Assembly: GCF_001428525.1 (NCBI RefSeq) | Contig: NZ_LMHW01000016.1 | Span: forward strand, 279,911-343,910 | DNA: 64,000 nt | Source of the DNA: Flavobacterium sp. Root186 | Lineage (GTDB): Bacteria; Bacteroidota; Bacteroidia; Flavobacteriales; Flavobacteriaceae | Direction: 5' to 3' | Shown: positions 34,814 to 42,317 of the stretch, one piece after another | Numbering within the stretch: the first letter of the stretch is position 1 | Layout of the letters: each line of letters opens with the position of its first letter | Translations under genes and position numbers: made by a program | Notes under the pieces: generated by a model | What the model saw: the letters and a program-made list of their open reading frames with translations, nothing else | Told to the model about the DNA's origin: nothing | The model's database searches: none

Positions 34814-36610
34814 ATGAAGAAGATACGTAACTTTTGCATTATTGCACACATTGACCACGGTAAAAGTACACTGGCAGACCGATTATTGGGCGCTACTCAA
34901 ACTGTTACAGCTCGTGAAGAAAAAGCACAATTGCTTGACAACATGGACCTGGAGCGCGAGCGCGGTATTACCATTAAAAGTCACGCCATACAAATGGAAT
35001 ATACTTATAAAGGTGAAGAATATATCTTAAACTTAATCGATACTCCGGGTCACGTAGATTTTTCATACGAGGTTTCAAGATCGATTGCTGCCTGCGAAGG
35101 TGCACTTTTGATTGTTGACGCAGCACAAAGTATTCAGGCGCAGACTATTTCTAACTTATATTTGGCTTTAGAGAATGATTTGGAAATTATTCCGGTTTTA
35201 AATAAAGTTGATTTACCAAGTGCTAATCCGGAAGAAGTAAGCGACGATATTATTGATTTATTAGGATGTAAATTAGAAGATATTATTCATGCCTCTGGAA
35301 AAACAGGTTTTGGTGTTGAAAATATTTTAGCAGCAATTATTGAAAAAATCCCGGCTCCAAAAGGAAATGTGGATGAACCATTGCAAGCTTTGATTTTTGA
35401 CTCGGTTTATAATCCGTTTCGTGGAATCGAAGTAATCTTTAGAGTTGTAAATGGTGAAATTAAAAAAGGTCAGAAAATTAAATTCATGGCTACTGGCAAT
35501 GAATATTTTGCTGACGAAATTGGAACTTTAAAATTAAATCAGGTTCCTAAAAATGTGATTTCTGCAGGTGATGTTGGTTATTTAATTTCTGGAATTAAAG
35601 AAGCCAAAGAGGTAAAAGTTGGAGATACGCTAACTGATGCTAAAACGCCGACTACTAATATGATTACTGGTTTTGAGGATGTAAAACCAATGGTATTTGC
35701 GGGAATTTATCCTGTTGATACTGAAGATTATGAAGATTTGCGTTCTTCGATGGAGAAATTGCAATTGAATGATGCTTCGTTAGTTTTTACACCTGAAAGT
35801 TCTGCAGCGTTAGGATTTGGTTTCCGTTGCGGGTTCTTAGGAATGCTTCACATGGAAATTATTCAGGAACGTTTAGAGCGTGAGTTTGATATGACTGTAA
35901 TTACTACAGTCCCTAACGTTTCGTATTTGGCTTATACTAAAAAAGATCCTGAAACTGCATTTGTTGTAAACAACCCTTCTGACTTACCTGAACCTTCTCG
36001 TTTAGACAGAGTTGAAGAACCATATATTAAAGCAACTATCATTACTAAAGCTGACTTTGTTGGAAACGTAATGAGTTTATGTATTGAAAAACGTGGTTTA
36101 ATTACGAACCAAACCTATTTAACGACTGAGAGAGTTGAGTTGAATTTTGATATGCCTTTGGCCGAAATTGTATTCGATTTTTACGATCGTTTAAAAACGG
36201 TTTCTAAAGGTTATGCTTCTTTTGATTATTCTCCAATTGGAATGAAAACTTCGAAATTAGTTAAACTTGACGTTCTTTTAAATGCACAAACGGTTGATGC
36301 ACTTTCTGCATTGATTCACGAAGATAATGCTTACAACATCGGTAAAAAAATGACCGAGAAATTACGTGAGTTGATTCCGAGACAGCAATTCGACATTCCG
36401 ATTCAGGCTGCAATTGGGGCAAAAATTATCGCTCGTGAAACGATTAAAGCACTTCGTAAAGACGTTACCGCAAAATGTTACGGTGGAGATATTTCGCGTA
36501 AGCGTAAATTGCTGGAAAAACAGAAAAAAGGTAAAAAACGTATGCGTCAGGTAGGAAACGTTGAAATTCCGCAAGAGGCGTTTATGGCTGTTTTGAAACT
36601 TAACGATTAA
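34814..36610 (+). CDS. lepA: Elongation factor 4 (LepA), ribosomal GTPase
   Basis: The 598-residue protein has the translational GTPase motifs AHIDHGKST (11-19), RERGITIKSHA, DTPGHVDFSYEVSRS and NKVDLPSA. The LepA-specific C-terminal domain follows, including YGGDISRKRKLLEKQKKGKKRM near the end. Length matches the family. It acts on ribosomes with stalled or mis-translocated tRNAs. It carries its own promoter and is followed by a terminator hairpin. Confidence 0.98.
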   Translation: MKKIRNFCIIAHIDHGKSTLADRLLGATQTVTAREEKAQLLDNMDLERERGITIKSHAIQMEYTYKGEEYILNLIDTPGHVDFSYEVSRSIAACEGALLIVDAAQSIQAQTISNLYLALENDLEIIPVLNKVDLPSANPEEVSDDIIDLLGCKLEDIIHASGKTGFGVENILAAIIEKIPAPKGNVDEPLQALIFDSVYNPFRGIEVIFRVVNGEIKKGQKIKFMATGNEYFADEIGTLKLNQVPKNVISAGDVGYLISGIKEAKEVKVGDTLTDAKTPTTNMITGFEDVKPMVFAGIYPVDTEDYEDLRSSMEKLQLNDASLVFTPESSAALGFGFRCGFLGMLHMEIIQERLEREFDMTVITTVPNVSYLAYTKKDPETAFVVNNPSDLPEPSRLDRVEEPYIKATIITKADFVGNVMSLCIEKRGLITNQTYLTTERVELNFDMPLAEIVFDFYDRLKTVSKGYASFDYSPIGMKTSKLVKLDVLLNAQTVDALSALIHEDNAYNIGKKMTEKLRELIPRQQFDIPIQAAIGAKIIARETIKALRKDVTAKCYGGDISRKRKLLEKQKKGKKRMRQVGNVEIPQEAFMAVLKLND

Positions 36611-36655
36611 TTTTTTTTTTTAGAAGAAAGAATAAAGAGAATAGAATATAGATTT

Positions 36656-36681
36656 AACCCGATGACTTATGTTGTCGGGTT
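36656..36681 (+). terminator. Terminator after lepA
   Basis: AACCCGATGAC pairs with GTTGTCGGGTT around TTAT, followed by TTTTTG. Confidence 0.65.
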
Positions 36682-36711
36682 TTTTGTTTTTATACGTTAT
36701 CAATTTTGATT

Positions 36712-36888
36712 GCGTAGACGCACTGCTGTGCGCCTCTACAGATAAACATTGCGAAAATGCATTTCCTAATTGCGCCCTATACCTCTACACAGAATTGTAG
36801 AGACGCACTGCAGTGCGTCTACGCAAAGGGAATCGTCATTTCTTTGTGAATCTACGAGACGTAGACGCACTGCAGTGCGTCTCTACAG
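36712..36888. repeat. Three GACGCACTGCAGTGCGTC palindromes
   Basis: Copies at 36712-36741, 36796-36824 and 36861-36888, each a palindrome centred on CTGCAG or its variant CTGCTG, with GTAG/CTAC ends. The sequence after copies 1 and 3 is also related (CTCTACAGATAAACATTG against CTCTACAGATATACATTG), which implies a diverged duplication of about 149 bp. Confidence 0.75.
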
Positions 36889-36977
36889 ATATACATTGTA
36901 AAAATATTTTTCTAGTATGTCTATTCTTCTACACAAAATATCTCAAAATTTCATAAAAGAGAAAATTAAAACCTTTG

Positions 36978-36985
36978 TATCTTTG
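36978..36985 (+). promoter_or_regulatory. -7 element of the WYL regulator gene
   Basis: TATCTTTG matches TAnnTTTG. The leader of about 58 bases would consist mostly of the 8-mer ladder at 37007-37046. Confidence 0.5.
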
Positions 36986-37049
36986 AATCTTTCCAACTAG
37001 AAAAAAACTTAGAACCTCAGCAACTCAGAACCTTAGAACCTTTAAAAAA

Positions 37050-38009
37050 ATGCTCGACGAAAGCCCAAAACGATTTGACCGAATTGTTGCCATCCTGATT
37101 CAATTACAATCTAAAAAAATTGTAAAAGCACAGGAATTGGCCGATCGTTTTGATTGTAGTCTGCGAACTATTTATCGAGATATTCGAACTCTTGAAGCTT
37201 CGGGAGTTCCTATTTATAGCGAAGCCGGAGTTGGTTATGCGTTGATGGAAGGTTACCGACTCCCACCTGTAATGTTTACGCGTGAAGAAGTAAGCAGTTT
37301 TATTGCTGCTGAAAAACTGATGCAGAAATTTACTGATCCATCTTTAGGAAGTCATTATGCATCGGCGATGTATAAGTTGAAATCAGTTCTTAGAAGTACC
37401 GACAAAGACTGGGTTTCGAATATTGAATCCCGTGTTGTTATGCAGACAGCTGAACCTATGTTTAACGATAATTCACCCAATACTTTGGCACTTCTTTTTG
37501 AAGGTATTGCAGAGAAAAAACAAATTTTACTTTCGTACAAGACGTATGAAACAGATACAACTACGCAAAGAAACATAGAACCTGTAGGCGTTTTTCACGA
37601 TAATAACAATTGGTATTTTTTAGGATATTGTCATTTACGACAAGATTATCGTCAGTTTAGAACAGACAGAATTCAGGGTATTCGAAAAACAGACTGCGAT
37701 TTCACAATCGAACACGATGCTTTAGAAACCTATTTGACTAAAACAGAAACTTGTCCAACCACAAAAGTTCGCATTTTAATTGATAAAAAAATCGCAAGAT
37801 ATTTGGCAACCGAAAGAAAATATCATGGTTTTATTTCTGAGAAAGAAATCGAAGGAAAAATAGAAATGACATTTATGTGCCGCGATATTGACAGTGGTTT
37901 TCCGCGCTGGTTTTTAATGTTTGGAGATCATGCTGAAATTCTTGAACCCGAAAGTTTAAAAACACGAACTTTAGAATTACTCGAAATCAACAGAAAAAGA
38001 CTTTTATAA
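37050..38009 (+). CDS. YafY-type HTH/WYL-domain transcriptional regulator
   Basis: The 319-residue protein has an N-terminal winged helix-turn-helix (residues 8-62, RIVAILIQLQ, VKAQELADRFDCSLRTIYRD). A WYL domain (about 135-220) follows, with NNWYFLGYCHLRQDYRQFRTDRI, and then a C-terminal extension. WYL domains bind small or nucleic-acid-derived ligands; YafY-like members are often stress or nutrient regulators. It converges on two DinB-family genes, with a palindrome in the promoter of the second that could be its site. The regulatory link is inferred. Confidence 0.92.
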   Translation: MLDESPKRFDRIVAILIQLQSKKIVKAQELADRFDCSLRTIYRDIRTLEASGVPIYSEAGVGYALMEGYRLPPVMFTREEVSSFIAAEKLMQKFTDPSLGSHYASAMYKLKSVLRSTDKDWVSNIESRVVMQTAEPMFNDNSPNTLALLFEGIAEKKQILLSYKTYETDTTTQRNIEPVGVFHDNNNWYFLGYCHLRQDYRQFRTDRIQGIRKTDCDFTIEHDALETYLTKTETCPTTKVRILIDKKIARYLATERKYHGFISEKEIEGKIEMTFMCRDIDSGFPRWFLMFGDHAEILEPESLKTRTLELLEINRKRLL

Positions 38010-38010
38010 A

Positions 38011-38044
38011 AAAACTCCCGAGAGATTATCTTCGGGAGTTTTTT
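38011..38044. terminator. Bidirectional terminator between the WYL regulator and DinB genes
   Basis: AAAACTCCCGAGAGA pairs with TCTTCGGGAGTTTT around TTA, with A- and T-runs on the two sides. It serves both converging genes. Confidence 0.8.
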
Positions 38045-38047
38045 GTT

Positions 38048-38551
38048 TTATTTCTGTTTAACAACATTATAAAAATTATAATCTGTATTTGAGGCATCTG
38101 TAATTCCGATATTTCGTCCCATTGTTACAATCTGGCCTCTGTGATAGGTTCCGTGATTAATAACCTGGATTAAATAATCAGCAATTGGCTGTTCGCATTC
38201 AAACCACGGATTAATGATTTTAACTTCTTTGACTAAATCTTCTTCTGACAATGAATTGATAAGATGTTTCAGTTTTGTCGATGAATTTAATAAGCCTGCA
38301 AAGATTTCCTCTTTAGACAATTCGGTTTCCGGTTTCTTTTCTGACATATCAGTTTCAGCAATAACAGAAAACCAATATTCTTCTGTAGACCAAATATGAT
38401 CGAGTGTTTTTACAATAGTTGAAAAACTCGAAGGTACTTCTGCATACAGCAGTTCATCAGATTTCGGCGAAAGCCAATTCATGAATTGCTCATTTACCCA
38501 TAAATTATAATCTGCATAATTGGACATTATCTTTTTTAAACTCATAGCCAT
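38048..38551 (-). CDS. DinB-family protein
   Basis: The 167-residue four-helix-bundle protein (starting MAMSLKKIMSNYADYNLWVNEQ) has the metal-binding His triad expected for DinB/YfiT: His52 in TLDHIWSTE and His133/His137 in VINHGTYHRGQIVTMGR. Members include thiol-dependent transferases and damage-inducible proteins of unknown substrate. It lies 39 bases downstream of a second DinB-like gene on the same strand, so both may be co-transcribed. Substrate unknown. Confidence 0.9.
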   Translation of the reverse strand: MAMSLKKIMSNYADYNLWVNEQFMNWLSPKSDELLYAEVPSSFSTIVKTLDHIWSTEEYWFSVIAETDMSEKKPETELSKEEIFAGLLNSSTKLKHLINSLSEEDLVKEVKIINPWFECEQPIADYLIQVINHGTYHRGQIVTMGRNIGITDASNTDYNFYNVVKQK

Positions 38552-38590
38552 TAATTTTAGATTTATTCATAAAGTTACAATTTTGTCTGA

Positions 38591-39070
38591 TTATCTTTCC
38601 CAAAAAAATGGAGGTTCGATATTTAAAGCTCTTAAATACACATACGCTTGTCCGCGGTGATGAACTTCATTATCAATAAAATATAAAACATTCTGAATGA
38701 TAGGAAATTCATATTGCCCGAAAAGATTAAATGTCTGACTGAAATCTTCAATAGATAATTGTTCCCAATATTTATTGATTTCTGCTGTTGCTTCATCCCA
38801 TTTTTCAAGATACTGCGCTTTAAAAATCAGCTTTTCTTCTGCTTCAGTATAAGGCTGGCTTTCACGATTTACAATTCCTTTTAGTGCCGGAGCTGCAATT
38901 GCCAAAAGTTCATCAACTAATTTTGCAAAAGGACGCATTCCGGCAATTGAAAATTCAAAGAAATCTTTCTCTGGAAACAATTCAATTAAACGACGTGTAA
39001 GGGCGCGGTGACCTTGCCAGTGTTTTAATAAATCTTCTGATGTAATTACTTGTGCTTCTAATGTTTTCAT
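38591..39070 (-). CDS. DinB-like protein, possibly lacking one metal ligand
   Basis: The 159-residue protein has the DinB C-terminal motif NEVHHRGQAYVYLRALNIEPP (His137, His138), a feature of four-helix DinB proteins. The helix-2 position that normally holds the first ligand His reads FAKLVDELLAIA with no His, so the metal site may be altered or absent; that alignment was made by eye. It is the first gene of a likely two-gene operon and has a -7 element (39100-39107) and an operator-like palindrome (39119-39134) upstream. Confidence 0.85.
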   Translation of the reverse strand: MKTLEAQVITSEDLLKHWQGHRALTRRLIELFPEKDFFEFSIAGMRPFAKLVDELLAIAAPALKGIVNRESQPYTEAEEKLIFKAQYLEKWDEATAEINKYWEQLSIEDFSQTFNLFGQYEFPIIQNVLYFIDNEVHHRGQAYVYLRALNIEPPFFWER

Positions 39071-39099
39071 GATTTTAAAGTTTTTAAATTTCTATACTT

Positions 39100-39134
39100 C
39101 AAAAGTAAAACGGGCTAGTGACAACAGTTTGTCA
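39100..39134 (-). promoter_or_regulatory. Promoter and operator-like palindrome of the DinB pair
   Basis: Minus-strand TACTTTTG (39100-39107) matches TAnnTTTG. TGACAA-cagt-TTGTCA (39119-39134) is a perfect 6-bp-arm palindrome overlapping the -33 position, typical for a repressor site. Confidence 0.5.
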
Positions 39135-39271
39135 GCAGGAAAAAAATAATTTATAATTACTGCTTAAATTTTACATTTTAACAAAATCAGAGTGTCATTT
39201 CTTTTCATTCAAATAACCTTAAACACTATAAATACACTAACAATTAGGGCATTAAAACAAAATAATAAATT

Positions 39272-39400
39272 ATGAGTGCTAGTCTATTTCTACCTTGTAT
39301 TATACTAGTTCTTATCTCCATCACAATGATCAAGTTTGAGATTATTATTTTTCTATATTTGGAGGAAAGAAAAAAATTTGTGTACAGACCGAATTTTTAA
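39272..39400 (+). CDS. Possible small membrane protein (42 aa)
   Basis: Starts ATG and ends TAA within the gap at 39135-39452. It is hydrophobic (SLFLPCIILVLISITMIKF) with a basic tail (EERKKFVYRPNF), so one membrane helix with a positively charged end is predicted. No Shine-Dalgarno, no clear promoter and no homologue I recognise. The sequence could be chance in AT-rich DNA. The rest of the gap shows nothing recognisable. Confidence 0.3.
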   Translation: MSASLFLPCIILVLISITMIKFEIIIFLYLEERKKFVYRPNF

Positions 39401-39452
39401 TTTCCAGATTATTTTGAGAAGAATCTTATTCACAATTTTTAATTAAAAACAT

Positions 39453-40352
39453 ATGACAAAAAATAAATTTTATGCTCTCTTAATGTGCTTTAACGCATTC
39501 ATAAGTTCTGCGCAAATGAGTGGCTTACATAACACTTTAAAAGACAGTAAATTGTATGGAAAAGTCAAAAGTGTTAGTATTTATTCTATTAAAAAAGACG
39601 AGAATCCAGAAGAATCGAACAAAATACTCAAAGATTATTTTGATGAAAAGGGAAGGCTTACTCAACAAGATTCTTACCAAAATGGCAACTTAGATACTTC
39701 TTCTAAATATTATTATGATACCAATGATTCAGTAGTAAAATATGAGCATTTTTACAATTCGAATAACAATACTCGTAAAACTATATTTTTTTTCAATTCA
39801 AAAAATCTTAGGGAAAAAGAAATAAATTACAGTAATGATACTATCGAAGATCAGTTCCAATACAAATACAATGAAAAAAACCAACAAATTGAAATTGCAT
39901 ATTTCATCTATAATAACACTTTAGGAAATAAAAGCACCAAAATTTACAATAGTAAAGGCTTACTTTACAAAAAAACTGATTTTGATGATAAAAATAAAAT
40001 AGTCGCTGAAAGCACTAATAAATATAATCTTCAAAAACAACTAATTGAAACCCACACAGTAAACTTTGAAGAAATAGACACAAAGACTCTTTATACTTAT
40101 GATGCAATGGGAAATCAAAACTCTACACTAGCACTCGACAAAAATCAACAAATGATTTATCGGTTAGATTTCACATATGATAAATATGGAAATCTCATTA
40201 AATCAATTCAAAAAATAAAAGTTGGTACAAGGCTGCTCGACATAACTGAAAGTTTAGTATATACTTTGGACGACAAAAACAATTGGATAAAATCGATAAG
40301 GACTTCCAAAAATAAAATAGGAACTAAAAAGCGTGTTATAGAATATTATTAA
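39453..40352 (+). CDS. Secreted hypothetical protein with YD/RHS-like repeats
   Basis: The 299-residue protein has a signal peptide (to about residue 20, NAFISSA-Q). The mature part repeats short Tyr-rich beta-hairpin units such as YFDEKGRLTQQ, YKYNEKNQQIEIAY, YNSKGLLYKKTDF, YTYDAMGNQN and FTYDKYGNLIKS, each of the YxxxGxl type seen in YD/RHS repeats. This suggests an extended beta-sheet structure on the cell surface or in the periplasm. It has no toxin domain and no transmembrane segment. It starts after a low-information gap and ends about 130 bases before thiL. Function unknown. Confidence 0.8.
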   Translation: MTKNKFYALLMCFNAFISSAQMSGLHNTLKDSKLYGKVKSVSIYSIKKDENPEESNKILKDYFDEKGRLTQQDSYQNGNLDTSSKYYYDTNDSVVKYEHFYNSNNNTRKTIFFFNSKNLREKEINYSNDTIEDQFQYKYNEKNQQIEIAYFIYNNTLGNKSTKIYNSKGLLYKKTDFDDKNKIVAESTNKYNLQKQLIETHTVNFEEIDTKTLYTYDAMGNQNSTLALDKNQQMIYRLDFTYDKYGNLIKSIQKIKVGTRLLDITESLVYTLDDKNNWIKSIRTSKNKIGTKKRVIEYY

Positions 40353-40443
40353 AAAATGATACCATTTTAAACAGAAAAGCCAAATCTTGATACTTCAAAA
40401 AGATAATTCAACTTCGTTTATAGTTATTAAACTATCAACTTTG

Positions 40444-40451
40444 TACCTTTG
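40444..40451 (+). promoter_or_regulatory. thiL -7 element
   Basis: TACCTTTG matches TAnnTTTG, 29 bases before the thiL ATG. No TPP riboswitch was seen upstream. Confidence 0.55.
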
Positions 40452-40480
40452 CCCCTCACAAACTTTGGAACTCAGAAAAA

Positions 40481-41527
40481 ATGATTGAAGATAAAAATCC
40501 GCAGCGTACCAGTTTAGCACAATTAGGCGAGTTTGGCTTAATTGACCACTTAACCCGAAATTTTGATGTTACACAAGAATCTACTTTAAAAAGTATTGGC
40601 GATGATGCCGCTGTTCTTGATTTTAAGGATAAAAAAGTCGTTGTTTCTACAGATTTATTGATAGAAGGCGTACATTTTGATTTGGCTTATATGCCGTTGA
40701 AACACTTAGGTTACAAATCAGTGGTGGTAAACCTGTCTGATATTTGCGCGATGAATGCGAAACCAACTCAAATTACAGTTTCTGTTGCGGTTTCTAATCG
40801 TTTTCCGCTAGAAGCATTAGAAGAATTGTTTGAAGGGATTACACACGCTGCAAAAGAATATAAAGTTGATGTTATTGGCGGTGATACAACCTCATCTCAA
40901 AAAGGATTAATTATTAGCATTACGGCAATTGGTGAAGCAGATGAAAATGAAATCGTTTACAGAAACGGTGCAAAACAAACTGATTTATTAGTTGTAACCG
41001 GAGATATTGGCGCTGCTTATATGGGATTGCAGGTTTTAGAGCGTGAAAAGCAGGTTTTTCAGGTAAATCCAAACAGTCAGCCTGATTTAGATCTTTATAC
41101 GTATTTGGTCGAAAGACAATTAAAACCAGAAGCAAGAACTGATGTTCGCACACTTTTGCACGCTCTTGAAATTAAACCAACTTCGATGATTGATATTTCT
41201 GACGGATTATCTTCAGAAATTATTCATTTGTGTAAACAATCAAAAGTGGGTTGTAATTTATATGAAGATAAACTGCCGTTAGATCCACAGTTTATTTCGA
41301 CTTGCGAAGAATTCAATATCGACAGTACAACGGTTGCCATTAACGGCGGAGAAGATTATGAACTTCTTTTTACAATTGACATTAATGATTTTGATAAGAT
41401 TAAAGGAAACCCTAACTTTTCAATAATCGGGCATATGGCTGATGAAAGTGAAGGAGTTCATTTAGTAACCCGTGCAAATGCCAAAATTGCTTTAAAAGCC
41501 CGCGGCTGGGATGCTTTGAGTGAGTAA
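40481..41527 (+). CDS. thiL: Thiamine-monophosphate kinase
   Basis: The 348-residue enzyme phosphorylates thiamine monophosphate to thiamine diphosphate. It has the PurM/ThiL signatures SIGDDAAVLDF (38-48), VVVSTDLLIEGVHFD, LSDICAMNAKPTQITVSVA, VIGGDTTSS and MIDISDGLSSEIIHLC, plus the C-terminal GGEDYELLF. Length is normal. It has its own promoter and ends at a strong hairpin shared with the converging response-regulator gene. Confidence 0.96.
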   Translation: MIEDKNPQRTSLAQLGEFGLIDHLTRNFDVTQESTLKSIGDDAAVLDFKDKKVVVSTDLLIEGVHFDLAYMPLKHLGYKSVVVNLSDICAMNAKPTQITVSVAVSNRFPLEALEELFEGITHAAKEYKVDVIGGDTTSSQKGLIISITAIGEADENEIVYRNGAKQTDLLVVTGDIGAAYMGLQVLEREKQVFQVNPNSQPDLDLYTYLVERQLKPEARTDVRTLLHALEIKPTSMIDISDGLSSEIIHLCKQSKVGCNLYEDKLPLDPQFISTCEEFNIDSTTVAINGGEDYELLFTIDINDFDKIKGNPNFSIIGHMADESEGVHLVTRANAKIALKARGWDALSE

Positions 41528-41550
41528 ATAATTTTTAAATTTTAAATACA

Positions 41551-41602
41551 AAAATTCCAAATTCCAAAACCGATAATCGTGTCATTGGAATTTGGAATTT
41601 TT
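41551..41602. terminator. Bidirectional hairpin (AAATTCCAAATTCCAA type)
   Basis: Perfect 17-bp arms AAAATTCCAAATTCCAA (41551-41567) and TTGGAATTTGGAATTTT (41586-41602), followed by a third half-copy TTTGGAATTTC. The same arms recur at 48327-48365. Confidence 0.8.
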
Positions 41603-41618
41603 TATTTGGAATTTCATT

Positions 41619-42317
41619 CTAAAAAAGTCCTTTGCTTTTTGCTTCTTTTACTAAATCATCATCAGAACCTGATTTTATTTTAAGCAGTTCTTTCAGGCTT
41701 GTTCTTCGTTTTTCAATTTCGGTTAAGGAAATCGGGATGTATTGAGGCATTTCCTGTACTTCTGTTCCTTTCGATAAGTGAAATAAAATCTGTTTATCAA
41801 ACTCATCAATTTCTATTGAATTATGAGGCGATTGATTGAGCATTTTTACGACAGACTGGCTGTAATATTTTTCGCTTTTCATTACTTTATCAAAAGCAAA
41901 AAGCAATTCATCAAAAGTCAAATCGTTTTTAATAATCAACCCGTTTGGATTAATGGTCCGTATAATGGTTTTGATTTTGAGCAGTTCTGTATACATTGTC
42001 AATAGAACAATTTTGCAGTACGGCATTTTCTTGAGGATTAATTTTGCCAGATCTTCACCGGAAAAAAGATTTTTTTCTTCATAAGCCGGCATACTAATGT
42101 CTAAAAAAGCAATTTCAAACTGCGGTGTATTTTCGTCTTCTAATAAATCATAAGCTGATTTACAATCATGTGCCTGTGCAATTATAAAATCGTATTCTTT
42201 TGGATTATACCGGGTTATTGCATTCTTATATCCTTCGATGATAAAAGGATGATCATCAACAATTAAGATGTTAGGCTGAATTAATTCCGAATTTGGGGCT
42301 TTGAAATTAAGTGTCAT
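41619..42317 (-). CDS. Two-component response regulator (REC + helix-turn-helix-like C-terminus)
   Basis: The 232-residue protein has a receiver domain (15-140) with acidic pocket Asp21/Asp22 in ILIVDDHPF, phospho-acceptor Asp73 in IAFLDISMP and the Lys loop LIIKND. The C-terminal part (about 165-232, EFDKQILFHLSKGTEVQEM, ISLTEIEKRRTSLKELL) looks like a NarL/LuxR-type HTH in which the first helix (DKQILFHLSKG) is typical. It overlaps the upstream kinase gene by 11 bases, so the two are translationally coupled and form a cognate pair. Confidence 0.9.
   Translation of the reverse strand: MTLNFKAPNSELIQPNILIVDDHPFIIEGYKNAITRYNPKEYDFIIAQAHDCKSAYDLLEDENTPQFEIAFLDISMPAYEEKNLFSGEDLAKLILKKMPYCKIVLLTMYTELLKIKTIIRTINPNGLIIKNDLTFDELLFAFDKVMKSEKYYSQSVVKMLNQSPHNSIEIDEFDKQILFHLSKGTEVQEMPQYIPISLTEIEKRRTSLKELLKIKSGSDDDLVKEAKSKGLF

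Larger units (their letters stand above)
36611..37049. other. Repeat-rich gap between lepA and the WYL regulator
   Basis: In order: a T-run and AGAATAAAGAGAATAGAAT words, the terminator at 36656-36681, three palindromes with the ACGCACTGCAGTGCGT core (36712-36888), the WYL gene -7 element, and a ladder of CTTAGAACC/CTCAGAACC words ending just before the ATG. No gene is visible. Confidence 0.7.

Noticed and set aside
36712..36888. Possible CRISPR-like array
   Set aside because: Only three palindromes with unequal spacing, related flanks and no cas genes; this is a REP-type repeat.
40352..40480. TPP riboswitch before thiL
   Set aside because: No thi-box-like sequence could be seen in the 128-base gap.
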